From: Aquila chrysaetos chrysaetos
Lineage: Eukaryota; Chordata; Aves; Accipitriformes; Accipitridae
Length of the DNA stretch: 64,000 bases
Reading direction: 5' to 3'
Assembly: GCF_900496995.4 (NCBI RefSeq)
Contig: NC_044006.1
Location: 42,059,620 to 42,123,619 of the forward strand
In this document: piece by piece, positions 46,871 through 64,000 of the stretch
Position numbering within the stretch: the first letter of the stretch is position 1
How the letters are laid out: every line of letters starts with the position of its first letter
The notes under the pieces: model-generated
The model's input: only the letters and a program-made list of their open reading frames with translations
The model's database searches: none
What the model was told of the DNA's origin: nothing
Position numbers and translations under genes: made by a program

Positions 46871-48955
46871 CATCCCACAGGCTTGTCACGCCTCCCAGGA
46901 GACACTAGCACTGCCCGTCACCTTTCCTCCCTCAGCCTGGAACCTTCTCAGGGGATTCCAAGAGTAGCAAAATGCCCCCAGCCTGATCGACCTTGGGGGG
47001 GCAAGAATCCTTCCCGTGCCTGGCAGGACACCAGTGGATGCTCCAAAGCACTGCGGGAGGGTGCTGGGACATCTGTGCATCCCATTTCTTACAGCCACTG
47101 CCACTGGCTCCGCAGGGGATGAGGATGGATGGTGAGCTCTTCAGTGCTCCTCGAGTGCAGAGAATGCATTCCCTTGGTCTTGCCACTGCTATCCAGCTGA
47201 AAAAGCCTGAGACCCTCGGGCACCTCCAGGCGTTGGTGGTTCTTCTCATCTCCTGAGGAGCTTGCATCTGTTCCCCAAAGGCTGAAGCAGGATTTCCACC
47301 CATCAGATGAGCTTTGAGTATGGCCCCACCGGGAGCTGGAATTGCAGCGGAGAACCTCCAGCAGCCTCGTCCAGCCTCAAGTCTTCCTCCCTCAGCCTCC
47401 TCCAAGTAATTCCACCAGCTGCTGAAGGAGTTCCTCTCGGATGTCTTCAGGCCGCCCCCAGGCCAGCTCTGTCCTGGTGGCAAAGCCGGGCAGACTGGCA
47501 GCAGGACACGGGAAGATGCCCCTTTTATCCTGCCCCGGGGCATTGTGACTGCTGCGTTGGCGGGTGGTGGCACTGTGATGTCGGGGTGACAGGACCCCCT
47601 GCAGCCCCACCCAGCACCCCTCTGCCCAGCATTTGGGGTGCTGGCCGCAAGTCAGTCCCTGTGCCCAAGAGGCCCAGGGGGCTGTCCCTGCCTTTGGTGG
47701 CCATGCACTGGGCACGGCTGCTGGGTGTCCCTGTAAATTAATCTGTACGTTCAAGTAAGTACAGGCATTTATGTAAGTAAGGGCATTTATACTATATACA
47801 TTCAGTTGATTGTGGCGATGCCAGAGGTGAAAGAAAGGGTTTTGGTTCCCTCTGCATGAACTTTGCAGAGACGTAGAGAGCGTGCAGGATTTCACCATTC
47901 CTTATCAATGCACCAAGTGACATTTGCTACTACACTGCTTATGGTAAGGTCTTCTTCTTGGAAAGAAGACCTGAATTGTTTTGTGTTCTTGACCATATTT
48001 TTCCTTGCCCTTCACTAGCTCTTTTCCTCCTTTGGCCTTCATCCTTGGTATCTTTCTTGAAAGTGATGGCAGTTCTGTCATCCTTTGTCTTGCTCCTTCC
48101 AGTCATCATCTTCTGTAGGCCCTCCATGCCCCTCATCAACTGCTTAGTCTTTGTTTGCCTTCATCCTAGATGGAATTTATCTTTCATGAACCCAAGTAAT
48201 GAGAAATGTCCATAATGGTACAGGTGAGTTCTCACCAGGGCTTTGCACAATGCTTGCCTTTCCTATGGAAAGGCTTGTAGCATTTAAGAAATCTCCTTTG
48301 TGTTTGTTACAGAGGGCATTTAGAAATTTGCTGGTGTTTATTAACATTAATGTGTCTAATTTGGGGGTTTACCTGTTGTATTATTACTTGAATGCAACAC
48401 TTCACTGATTGCTGCTTAATTCCATGTTGTTGACAGATCAATGAAGCGCTTTGATCCCAATTTGGTTTAAGCTGCGTGGATTCAGCATGTTTTCCCTACA
48501 ACGCTTAGGAAGAACAAGTATCTGACTCAGTTGTGTAGAACAGTTTAAAAAACCTCAGCTAAGTATCACTGAAGGGTACTGTATAGAGGGTAGAGATTTA
48601 GAGATTGACAACAAATCACCCTGGCAAGTTTGTTCATATCCTTGAAATGGAGAATGACTGTTGGTCTCTCTCCCATAAGGCTTATCTCTTCAGTGGTCTG
48701 TCAGGGGAAAAGGGAAAGTCACTGAGTTTGTTATTGGAGATGTTGCTGTAGGCTGCAGACCCCAGCTGGGTTCCTATCAGAAATGAGGACATTTTTTGTC
48801 TGTCTGCACAAGCTGTTCTTTTAGGCAAAACACCATTATTCACATTGAAAACAACAGTGGAAAATGCTACTGCCTCTGCTGACTCCTGATGCAAAATGAG
48901 CATAATTACCTCTTAGAACAACCAGGAAAAAATAATACACAGACATAACCACACA

Positions 48956-49036
48956 CTATATATCTAATCTATATCTATATTTATACCTAATTTATATCTA
49001 TCTACATCTACATATCTCTATATCTATACCTATCTC
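48956..49036. repeat. TATCTA/TATCTATA microsatellite
   Basis: Degenerate TATCTA and ACATCTA units run for about 80 bp. Confidence 0.85.
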
Positions 49037-50797
49037 CTGGGTTAGTGCAAATAAACCCTCACATCACAGCAGTACTGGTAAGTCCAGTAGATGGCACGTG
49101 CTGAGGACAACAGTTCAAAACACCAGAGCTGCAGCCAAGGCAAAGTGAGACAAGCTGGAGGGAACTGCAGCAGCAATGCTGTTGCAAGAGCTGTTCATAA
49201 CCAAAGGCAGGAAACAGAAGCTGTGAAGGGACAGCTTGTTGCCAATTCACGCGATGTCCTGAGTTGGGTCCCTGAGATGTCCCCACTGAAAGGGAAGGGC
49301 AGGTTCTAGAAGGAAAGGATCAAGAAATAGTGACCTCCCTAGCCAGCAGAAGAGCCAGGCCACGGGGGAAAGGAGGCGACGGATTGAAATCTCTTCTCTG
49401 TGTTAGAGACACACATCACGTGCTTGGTAAAGGGCAATACTGACGAGTTTTGCTCTGCCAGGTGAAGGACTGGTGTCCTTTGGCGCTGGCTGGCATGTCC
49501 ATTCATGGGCCCCAATGTCAGCCCTGTACCAACGGTCTCTTTACAGAAAGAGCAGCCTTCACAGCCTGTAACACCCCAGGAGCTGCTAGAGCTCCTGTCA
49601 CTGTCATAGTGACCCATGGTGTCACATCACAAATATCAAAAGCAGGGACTTGCAGAGGTTTCTGTGGCATAGGCTATATTTCAGAGAGCTTTTCAGCTAA
49701 TAGCCGTTTTCCTGACCCTCCTGCAAACCACCCCTCTTCTTAACATCCCTGCCAACATCTGTGTTACATTGATGCCATGCACTGATATATGAAGATATTG
49801 CATTAAATTACTACAAATAATCTCCTTTGTGGTTGTTATAATTCACTGTTTTTACCTCTCAAGCTGGTGAGAAGTTGGGATACAAATATATCCTCTGCCT
49901 ATATTCTTCCACCAAAAAACTCTACAGCAAGAACTAAAACAAGCTTGAAGCATATAAACTCTGAAGTATCATGGCATTGAAGGAAAATCACAAGCTTGTC
50001 AGCATTTAAATATATTATTACCAATCTCTTATGATGCTCCTTATTAGACCTTCCTGCTTGGAGGAATTCTGTGTACAGTGGCGAAACCCAATCCTGATCA
50101 GAGAGAAACTATTTCCACTACAAGAGCATGTGTCCTGTGAAGCATCCAAAATGAATTAAACCAAGGAAAGTGAGCCTTGGAGGGTCTGAAGTTTCAGCTT
50201 GAGTAAACATGTAAAAAGTATAAACTCTTGCTTTAAATCTGCTGAGTGTGAAAAACTGAGCTGTGACTTGCAGAAGTGTGCTCCTGTGAGACTTCTCTTC
50301 CTCATTGTTCTCCCTTCAGGTAGAAATACTGTGAGAAACAATTTCAGAAGTTAAGCCGAAAAAGCAGTGTTCCAGTACGAAAAATGTTCATGCTTCAATA
50401 TACATGTTGTGTCTGTGAACAGCTGCCTCTATATACATCATCACAAAATATCAAACCACTGCAGAAAACAACAAAAAAGGAATACATCTTTTACTGAGCA
50501 TGAATGAAACTTATAGTTCTGCTTCATTAGGAGCAGGTTAGCTGATACTCAAAAATAATGAGAAGCATAACCAAAGCTGTCTTTCAGTCTGTAAAAATTC
50601 CTACAAATAAAGAGGTCTAACAAGTTAAACCAATTCTGAGTCTTGGATCTCAGGCGCAAGAAAAACCTTCAGCCTAATGAAGAAGATGATGGAAAAAGAA
50701 GAGGCAGTGGCTCAGTGCCACAGTACACAGCAGAGGCGTTAGCTGAAAGAGATCATTTCTGATTGAACACATTTAATCTAGAAATGATTGAGAAGCC

Positions 50798-50815
50798 AAA
50801 AAAAAAAAAAAAAAT
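50798..50815. repeat. poly(A) tract
   Basis: A run of about 18 A bases follows GAAGCC. No processed pseudogene was recognised upstream of it. Confidence 0.8.
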
Positions 50816-51588
50816 TACCACCATCTTCTTTTCACTATGACTTCTCAGAGCAGACATGTGCCTTTAGATGTGTGAACAACTCCTCTCAATTCGGTTCTGG
50901 ACTTTAAAATACCTTCAAGCTGGGAACAAGGTGGAGATTTGCTTACGTTCCATCCAAAGAGACATAATTTATTTTGCTCTGGGTGAGCAATGGTGCTCCG
51001 CTTACAATCTTGTGATACTATGTTGCATAAATTCTCCACATCATATCTTGAGATTAGAACTATCTTCAGGATTATTTTGTAAAAATTCCTTGGATAAAAT
51101 TAAGCAGTATCAGCGCATTTGTATCTTAGACAAGTTGGTGAGTGAGCCAACTAGGGGAGGTGCCCCGCTGGACCTGTTGTTTGCGAACAGAGAAGGACTT
51201 GTGGGTAATGTGGCGGTTGGAGGCTATCTTGGGCACAGCGATCACAAAATGATAGCGGTTTTGATTCTTGGAGAAGTAAGGAGAGTGGTCAGCAGAACTG
51301 GTACCTTGGACTTCCAGAGGGCAGACTGGCCTGTTTAGGAGCCTGGCTGACAGAGTCCCTTGGGAGGCAGTCCTGAAGGGCAGAGGAGTCCAGGAAGGCT
51401 GGACATTCTTCAGGAAGGAAATCTTGAAGGCGCAGGAGCAGGCCATCCCTGTGTGCTGAAAGACGAGCTGACAGGGAAGGAGACCGGCCTGGCTGAACGA
51501 AGAGCTTTGGCTGGAGCTCAGGAGAAAGAGAAGAGTTTATGACCTTTGGAAGAAGGGGCAGGCAACTCAGGAGGACTACAAGGATGTC

Positions 51589-52326
51589 ATGAGGCTATGC
51601 AGGGAAAAAATTAGAAGGGCCAAAGCCCAACTAGAACTTAATTTGGCTACTGCGATAAAAGACAATAAAATATGTTTCCACAAATACCTTCACAACAAAA
51701 GGAGTGCTAAGGGGAATCTCCATCCTTTATTGGATGTGGGAGGAAACGTAGTGACAAAGGCTGAGGAAAAGGCTGAGGCACTTAATGCCTTCTTTGCCTC
51801 AGTCTTTACTTGTAAGACCAATTGTTCTCGCGGTACCCAGCCCCCTGAGCTGGAAGACAGGGATGGGGAGCAGAATGAAGCCCCCATAACCCCAGGGGAA
51901 ATGGTTAGCAACCTGCTACACCACTTAGACACACACAAATCTATGGGGCCAGATGGGATACTGAGGGAGCTGGCGGAGGTGCTCATGAAGCCACTTTCCA
52001 TCATTTACCAGCAGTCCTGGCTAACCAGGCAGGTCCCAGTTGACTGGAGGTTAGCAAATGTGACACCCATCCACAAGAAGGGCCAGAAGGAGGATCTGGG
52101 GAACTACAGGCCTGTCAGTCTGACCTCGGTGCCAGGGAATGTTACGGAGCAGATCATCTTGAGTACCATCACGGGGCAAGTACAGGACAACCAGGTGATC
52201 AGGCCCAGTCAGCACGGGTTTATGAAAGGTAGGTCCTGCTTGACTAACCTGATCTTCTATGACATGGTGACCCACTTAGTGGATGAGGGGAAAGGGTGGG
52301 GATGTTGTTTACCTGGACTTCAGTAA
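51589..52326 (+). pseudogene. CR1 ORF2 fragment: linker and N-terminal RT
   Basis: This 245-codon open frame within the 51.1-53.5 kb CR1 carries the LINE linker (YLHNKRSAKGNL, then ALNAFFASVFT) and the first RT blocks (SMGPDGI, NVTPIHKKG, NYRPVSLTS). It loses frame near 52290, before the LDFSKAFD block. It is a retroelement remnant, not a host gene. Confidence 0.9.
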
Positions 52327-52990
52327 AGCCTTTGACACCATTCCTCGCAGCATTCTCCTGGAGAAACTGGCTGCTCATGGCTTGGACGAGCATACTCTTT
52401 GCTGGGTAAAAAACTGGCTGGACGGCCGGGCCCAAAAAGTTGTGGTGCATGGAGTTAAATCCAGTTGGTGGCCGGTCACAAGCGGTGTTCCCCAGGGCTC
52501 AGTACTGGGGCCAGTTCTGTTTAATATCTTTATCAATGACTTGGATGAGGGGATCAAGTGCACCCTCAGTAAGTTTGCAGATGACACCAAGTTGGGCGGG
52601 AGTGTTGATCTGCTTGAGGATAGGAAGGCTCTACCGAGGGATCTGGACAGGCTGGATCGATGGGCTGAGGCCAGTTGTATGAGGTTCAACAAGGCCGAGT
52701 GCCGGGTCCTGCACTTGGGTCACAACAACCCCATGCAACATTATAGGCTTGGGGAAGAGTGGCTGGAAAGCTGTCTGGTGGAAAAGGACCTGGGGGTGCT
52801 GGTTGACAGCTGGCTGAATATGAGCCAGCAGTGTGCCCAGGTGGCCAAGAAGGCCAATAGCATCCTGGCTTGTATCAGAAACAGTGTGGCCAGCAGGACT
52901 AGGGAAGTGATCATCTCCCTGCACTTGGCACTGGTCACAGCTCGAATCCTCTGTTCAGTTTTGGGCCCCTCTCTACAAGAAAGACATTGA
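52283..52990 (+). pseudogene. CR1 ORF2 fragment: catalytic RT core
   Basis: This 235-codon open frame contains [10 protein letters not shown] (first catalytic Asp), [19 protein letters not shown] and SKFADDTKL (catalytic Asp-Asp), then the thumb-like region [12 protein letters not shown]. All three RT aspartates are visible. The frame ends at 52990 after a shift away from the expected C-terminal continuation. It lies directly downstream of the 51589-52326 fragment in another frame. Confidence 0.9.
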
Positions 52991-53457
52991 GGTGCTGGAG
53001 GACACCAAAGAGCAACGAAGCTGGTGAAGGGTCTAGAGCACAAGTCCTGTGAGGAGCAGCTGAGGGAACTGGGGTTGTTTAGCCTAGAGAAAAGGAGGCT
53101 GAGGGGAGACTTTATCTATCACTTTCAACAAACTACCTGAAAGGAGGTTGTAGAGAGGTGGTTGTCAGTCTCTTTTCCCAGGTAACAAGTGATAAGACAA
53201 GAGGAAATGGCCTCAAGTTGCACCAGGGGAGGTTTAGATTGGATTTTAGGAAATATTTCTTCACCCAAAGGGCTGTCAAGCATTGGAACCGGCTGCCCAG
53301 GGAAGTGGTGGAGTCACCATCCCTGGAGGTATTTAAAAGGCGTGTAGGTGTGGCACTTAAGGACATGGTTTAGTGGTGGACTTGGCAGTGTTAGGTTAAC
53401 AGTTGGACTTGATGATCTTAAGGGTCTTTTCCAATCCAAATGATATTATGATTCTAA

Positions 53458-56400
53458 GTTTCTTTAACATGCCTTTTCTTTATAAAGACATAACCTCCTG
53501 ATTGTTGACCCTGCTTATAAAATGTCAGGCAACAAGGCCCAATGTTTTTGACAAAGATTTTGAAGCAAGAATACACACAGATTTCAAATGGGAACTCTGT
53601 GCAGAGCAGTGTACCTGAATAAGAAACCCATTTTTGTAAAGGAATCAGATGTAGAAGCCAATGATGCCTCCACTGGTCTAGCATATCTGAGGGATTTGTA
53701 CATTCAACCAAGGAAACTAACCAAACCTTGCCATCCAATACCATACCCAGTAGGGCTACCTTCTCATCATATTAAAATAATTTTACAGACACTGCAACAA
53801 ATGGGAGTACTTGACCACTTACTAAAACCATTATCTAGTAAGAAAATCCATCACAAAAGGTTATTGCATTCTCAAACACCATGCCATCAACACCAGCATC
53901 TTTAGACATAAGAATATGAGCTCCCATCTAGCAGGTGCCATCTGGAGCCCTGGGAATCATATCCAATTCTCTCACCACATTAATAAATCCCACAGCACTT
54001 TACAAGGAAGAAAAGCACTGCTCCTGCTTGCATGGGGGTGGAACAATTGCAGGCTCTTTCTCTGGGACAAGTGCTTCAATTTTCCTTGGCTTTTTTTTTT
54101 TTTTTTTTTTTTAGCTTAAACCATCTATCATTTATTTGAAATGAGAGCCCAGAATGCTTTGATAGGAGTCCCTGAAGGGATTTTGGGAGATGGAAGTTTT
54201 CCATTTGAACTTCAAAAGGATCTGATGTTACCCAGGCTGATGGCTGGGATTGTCGAACAGGAAGGAGCAGGAGCGAAGCTTAAAGCTTCTGCAGCTCTTT
54301 CCAGGTCCTGCTGAGATGAAGGTACTACCAAACACTTTTACCTCAGCTGCTGCACATCCTCTCAAGTGTTGTCACAATTAAAGGCTGGGAGAACAGGAAA
54401 ACAATATCAGGAGGAAATTGCCAGGGAACAGTACACATACCAGACAGATAAACCCAACAGCTAGTCAGCATATTCGCTCTGTAAAACAAAGCACAACGCC
54501 TTGAGCAAGTGGAGACAAAGCTTCAGAGATCTACCAGGAAAAATGTGGCTCCGTTTGACCCTGCAACGTTTTGGCCCAGGAACCATACAGCCTTATTTCC
54601 ATGGTACTGCACTTCGGTTTGTAAGGTACAGCAAGTCTGTGCAGTTAAGACTTTTCATTTTGGGGGAGGCACCTCAGAAACAAATTTGGGGGCATCTGGC
54701 TTGGCTGCTAGTCCTAGTTTAGAGAGGCCTCTGTCAGCAGAGTAGACGTGTCTTAACACAAGCTGCTAAATTCAAAAGTTGAATAAAAGGTGGCATTTTG
54801 AGACGAAATTCCAAACAGAAAGACAAGGACACCAATGCTAAGGAAAATGCTGAGGATGTTGGAGAAAGGTCTTAAAACAGGAGAGGAAGATAATCATTTA
54901 CAGTGCAAGAGCCTAATTCAGGTAAGTAACTAAGAGAATAATTTGCAGTTAAAGAACATACTTCTAGTTACCTTTGAAATTATGGCAACATATCTGGAGT
55001 CCTAAATGTGCTATAATCTATTGTTAAGAAACTGTCAAGCAGTTTTAAAGAGAACTGGACCATAAATCTAGAAGAATTACCATGAAGCATGTAAAATCTC
55101 TTTGTGCTGAACTGATAAAATTCACTTGCAGTGCCAACAGCTTTTTTTGCAGGTACTAAGGTTTTATTCCATTTAACAGCAATTGGTCTTTAATTAATTT
55201 GCAATTAATTCAATACTAATGAACAAATTAGGAGTTTTATTCTTTCCTAGCAAAGAAGAACCAGGCTGTGAGAAGATGATGCCATAACTGATCATGATTT
55301 GAATTTTGTATAATCTAGCACTACCTGGTTACACTTGAGTATTTTCTTCAGTCAGGGTGAGAAGTAGTGCTGGAACAAACACAACTGCGGGTTTTTTTGT
55401 TGTTTTTTTCAGGACAGCAGCATCAACACAGAGTGATCATGAAATGACAGCCTGAAACCTATTTGTTTCAGTATAAGAAAGGACAATGACCAGAAACCTC
55501 CATACAACTCACTAACTACAGAAGATATCTCATTTATTTAATCAGTTATTTTAAATTAATAACATCTGTTACCTTTTTGCATATGTTTGCAGCACATTCA
55601 GCATAATTTTACATAACGTGTAACTAAATTTAAAGTGTTGCATTTCATTACTATCAAAATGCAGTTTGACACAAAGTGAGGAGAAAAAAAAAGGAAACAA
55701 ATACCAGTCAACATTTCTACCATCATAATGTAAAAAATTAGAAATCTAAATAATTGTCTAACAAGCTGTAAGGTTGTTTAAATGTGAATACAGTGCATTT
55801 TTACAGATAGTCAGAAGGAAGAACCAAATATAATGCAAAAGCTGTATCTACTTGCAAATCTATATTTTAAGGGTTACAAATGGAGGAGAATCAACTTTCC
55901 AACAAAAATCTCTAGGTCTACCACTTACAATAACCGATAATTTAAATCAATCGTTTAACCAGTATCGCTTCAAATCAGCAACTTCATATAAACTTGATAT
56001 CCACACTTGAAACAAAGTATAGAAACTGCAAAGTTTCAAACAAGAAAAAGCAAACTGTAGAATAACAGTTTTTAACTCTTTAAAAAGCACTCCATACTGC
56101 AGAAGCAGGCAAGAGAACGCAAGCTGCTTTGGAATTCTTGTTTAGCCCAGGTATTTCTCAAGCTACTGGGTAAAAAAGCAAGGATTTCAGAATTCTATAT
56201 ACTAGGTGTGTAAATATTCCTATTATAGGGCTCAAAGAATTAAGCCACGAACTCTGTAGAAGACTTACACATACGACAAAGTTGGGGTAATCTGTCTAAG
56301 GAACAGGCAAGAGAAGCTACTTAAGCTCTGAAATTATCATTACCTGGTACAAGGGAACCACTGCACTAACAGAGGTATCAGATTTTTCCTACAGCCACAG

Positions 56401-57610
56401 ACAGATGGCAACTAAATTCTGCCCAAACCCAGTAACAAAAAAATCTTGACAAGACAAAGCAGTTACACATAAAAAGGTAATTTAGCATCAGTTTAGCCAC
56501 CGCAGTGTGTAACTATAATTAAGTGTTTTACAATGACAAGTTTTGATTCACAATGTAAATAGCTTTTGAAACTATGTGAGGACAAATAGTTATAGTAATG
56601 ATTTGTGAAACAGTATTGGAAGAACATCAAGCAGACTGAATTCCTTTATTCGCTCCTCAGCACACCATGTGAAGGTTTCCAGGAATACCCATCTTTTTTA
56701 ACCTTCTAAGAAAGCATAGCTGTGCAATCTTAATCTCACCTAGCATGCTGACAGTAGCATATTACAGGATTTTATTTTTTTTTTTAATCAAAACTCTAAA
56801 ATCAAGGGGAATTCTGAAACAAGCTTGGCCATTGACATATGGAGAGGCACAGCTCAAGGCAAACTATACCATGGTAGTCAAAACACAAATAAAAAAAGGC
56901 GTGCAGACAAAAGCAAGTGAAAAGAGGAATGGCAACTGGAGAAAGAATGGAAAAAGGCAACCTTCCTCCCCCTGAGTTCCCCACCCTTTACTTCTGCCCT
57001 TCTGAAGGCATTCTCCAAGCAGCTGATTATAGGACTTATTTTAAAATTCAATCTGAAATAGAAACAAAGTCTTTTGTTTAAAGTACATGACTTAAGTATC
57101 TTCATTAAAATATTCCACTTTAAAGGCAGAGCTATGCAAGTATTCTTCAGGCAATGGCCTGAAGAATAATTCCATCCAAACTATCGCTAGTTACACTGTA
57201 GCCTTGTATTAAGACCTGAAATTAAAGCAAAGGCTGATACTGTCAACACATGTCAAATATTTCCTAGTATATCTGCAGAGGCCACTTGGCCTTGTGACCA
57301 GCAGCCATACCTAGGCAGTATGGTTGCTATCTGTGATTTAAACAAGTACCCAAAGCACATTCATTTCACAAGCCTTTCCTGACTAGAAAAAAAATGATGC
57401 TTCAGGCATTGTTCACCAAAAAAATACAAAGAATCAAAGCCTGGCATTTGTCTGGTATTGTGATTACAGAGTAGCAATGGGGTAATATTAATTAATCAAT
57501 CTACCCTCCAAAAACCAACTTATAGTTAAATATATTACGAATTGAGAGCTTAACATATCAAAAGTTCAGAAATATCATACCGCTTCAAAAGAGTCACAGC
57601 CTATCAGTAT
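53458..57610. other. Intergenic DNA 3' of CBX3
   Basis: About 4 kb of AT-rich sequence includes a T22 run at 54091-54112. No gene was recognised. A longer CBX3 3' UTR could reach into the right part, because several AATAAA-like signals on the minus strand occur down to about 55.53 kb. Confidence 0.55.
54091..54112. repeat. poly(T) tract, 22 bases
   Basis: An uninterrupted T run is followed by AGCTTAAACC. It could be the reverse complement of an old poly(A) tail, but the adjoining sequence was not recognised. Confidence 0.85.
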
Positions 57611-57619
57611 AAAGGAAGA

Positions 57620-58126
57620 ATATAAAACTATTTTATTGACCACTGTTCACCAGTATTTACAATAAAGTAAACAATATACAGTCTGATAACATTCAAATTA
57701 CTACAAAGTTAGTTTTCACCTGGTCTTCTTGAGACCAAGTGATCCCAAATACTAAAAAGAATGATTCTACAGGTTTAAAGGGCTAGGTTTGGGTAAAGAA
57801 GATACATGCACATCAATAGTATAGAAGACTACAAAACATCTGTGAGTTTGTTTAGACATTCATTATGATTCTGTAATAACTATGGAAGTTTATGAACTTT
57901 TTATAAAAGCTTTTACCTAATATGGAGGAAGTAGTAGTATCAAATGCTCTCTTGTGATAAATGAAACAAGTTGCAGAAAGCTTTTATTTACTCGCTGTTG
58001 ATGCAAAACATACTACTTCAAAAAAATATCAAATTTGATTCTTGTTAGAATGTATGCTTCTCACATTGCTAATAAATCAAATTTCAGGTTTTAATATTCA
58101 TATATATAAAAAAGCAATGCAAACAA
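57620..58126 (-). other. CBX3: CBX3 3' UTR (extent tentative)
   Basis: AATAAA signals on the minus strand lie at 57983-57988 and 57632-57637. The second is followed downstream by GGCTGTGACTC, a plausible GU-rich element, so the UTR could be about 0.5 kb. Longer forms cannot be excluded. Confidence 0.4.
57632..57637 (-). terminator. Candidate CBX3 polyadenylation signal AATAAA
   Basis: The minus strand reads GGTCAATAAAATAG here, about 490 bases after the stop codon. A second AATAAA at 57983-57988 could give a shorter UTR. Confidence 0.4.
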
Positions 58127-63220
<5,094 letters not shown>

Positions 63221-64000
63221 CTACAAAAGAAATTCAGAATTACATTATTCATTCTTTTGCTTTACACAGTTACTTCACTGGCCAAATCCAACTTTGCTCA
63301 GTAAGCAGCAAAGAATCATGTATTTATTCACGCTAAAGCCAGAAGCTCAGACTCCTTTTATGTTAGGGCATGTGGTCAGGTAACCTGAGCAAGACATGCT
63401 AATGTTCTGGGGTTTTTCAGTTGCTTAATGAGATACACAACACCAGTTCTTAAAAAGGTGACATATTTTTGTCCATACACTCAGTGCCTCTACTCCCCTT
63501 ATAAATTTAATTTTCAGTGCTACGTGCTCAAAAATTTATGAAGCTTCTAAAAGTTAACTCTATGCCTGTGAAAAGGCAGAGGGCAAGAAACAGCATAAGG
63601 CAGAAGTAAAGAAAAGTAGTAAGGTAACTGTGAAAATGCATAAAATAGAAAAGGGATGGTACTCCAAAAAAGGTGGTTACTACCTTTTCAAAAAACAAAG
63701 GAGAAGCTGATGGGAGCAAAGTTTATGGTGTATTGCTACAATAAGCAAAATACTCAACAATAACCCATAACTATTGAACAGGATACATGCTAGGAGCATT
63801 CCATTACTGCAGTCCCTTCTCATTCTTAGCCACGCACCGATGTAACGTACATTCAAACAGATGTCACAAAGGTGCAGAAATTTAAGACAGCTACACTTAA
63901 GTACAGCACTTAACACGTAAATGAAATTTTGCTAACTTAAAAAACTTTATAAGTGGTTTAAGTTTACATTTGATATTTCAAGTAATATTCTTTAAGTTCT
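63221..64000 (-). other. CBX3: CBX3 upstream intron (part)
   Basis: This is sequence upstream of the first visible CBX3 exon. I searched by eye for an exon encoding a MASNKTTL-like start and did not find one, so the 5' exons and the promoter shared with HNRNPA2B1 in other vertebrates lie to the right. Confidence 0.6.

Larger units (their letters stand above)
45200..47750. other. GC-rich intergenic stretch without recognisable gene
   Basis: Composition rises well above the flanks and stop codons become sparse on both strands, producing open frames up to 213 codons (minus, 46932-47573) and 169 codons (minus, 46028-46537). These overlap others in antisense, show no known domain, and are Pro/Ala/Gly/Ser-rich as expected from GC-rich DNA. 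I read them as chance frames. Confidence 0.6.
47760..51130. other. Intergenic DNA between repeats
   Basis: The sequence is ordinary AT-leaning DNA with a TATCTA microsatellite (48956-49036) and a poly(A) run near 50800. No coding exon, RNA gene or full transposon was recognised. Confidence 0.6.
51130..53457 (+). mobile_element. CR1 LINE, about 2.3 kb, ORF2 C-terminal part with EN tail, RT and 3' end
   Basis: The copy begins in the endonuclease C-terminus (LDLLFANREGLVGNV and LGHSDHKM, about 51166-51250). It then runs through the linker into RT: IHKKGQKEDLGNYRPVSLTS near 52065-52125, QHGFMKGRSCLTNLI near 52210-52255, [16 protein letters not shown] at about 52300-52350, then [20 protein letters not shown] and [10 protein letters not shown] with the catalytic Asp pair. 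It is inactive: a stop at about 51337, a frameshift near 52285-52300 and another near 52975 split the product. The 3' end has GTTGGACTTGATGATC and a single TATGATTCTA unit. At about 2.3 kb it is long for a CR1 copy, most of which are cut to a few hundred bases. Confidence 0.93.

Noticed and set aside
46932..47573. 213-codon minus-strand open frame
   Set aside because: It lies in GC-rich DNA, overlaps plus-strand frames, has no recognised domain and no splice context. Its composition is what stop-poor GC-rich sequence gives.
53588..53905. 105-codon plus-strand open frame after the second CR1
   Set aside because: It lies past the CR1 3' end, matches nothing I recognise and has an equal antisense frame.

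Overview
This window is vertebrate nuclear DNA, most likely from a bird. It contains spliced genes with GT-AG introns and a CpG-island promoter. It also holds two CR1-type LINEs and a solo LTR whose sequence resembles a family I know from neoavian genomes. There is no sign of a prokaryotic operon, plasmid, phage or CRISPR array. The bird assignment rests on the CR1 and LTR repeats and on the two genes; the species cannot be named.

Two protein-coding genes are supported, both on the minus strand. The left half (1 to about 31.05 kb) is the 5' part of SNX10 (sorting nexin 10, a PX-domain protein of endosomes). It has a non-coding first exon in a CpG island at about 30.7-31.05 kb, an 8-codon start exon at 13,970-13,993 (exon 13,970-14,025), and PX-domain exons at 8,264-8,350, 6,110-6,210 and 5,419-5,517. 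Codon phase is consistent at every junction. The last coding exons were not found and probably lie to the left of position 1. The right end (57.6-63.2 kb) is CBX3 (HP1-gamma). Its four coding exons cover the chromodomain, hinge and chromoshadow domain through the stop at 58,127-58,129; the 5' end lies to the right of the window. CBX3 followed by SNX10 on the same strand is the order I know from human chromosome 7, so the synteny supports both calls.

The roughly 26.5 kb between the genes (31.1-57.6 kb) has no recognisable gene and carries most of the repeat content. A CR1 fragment lies at about 42.68-44.64 kb, split by a 589-bp solo LTR with a 5-bp target duplication (43,483-44,071). A longer CR1 copy lies at about 51.13-53.46 kb and retains endonuclease and reverse-transcriptase segments. 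There is a GC-rich stretch at about 45.2-47.75 kb with a short tandem array of units about 163-172 bp long, plus penta- and hexanucleotide microsatellites.

The two genes act independently: SNX10 in PI3P-dependent endosome and V-ATPase trafficking, CBX3 in H3K9-methyl reading and chromatin. I found no new molecular system. The items most worth a second look are the nested LTR-in-CR1, the tandem array at 46.4-46.9 kb, the G-rich blocks beside the SNX10 promoter, and residue differences in the SNX10 PX domain and CBX3 hinge.
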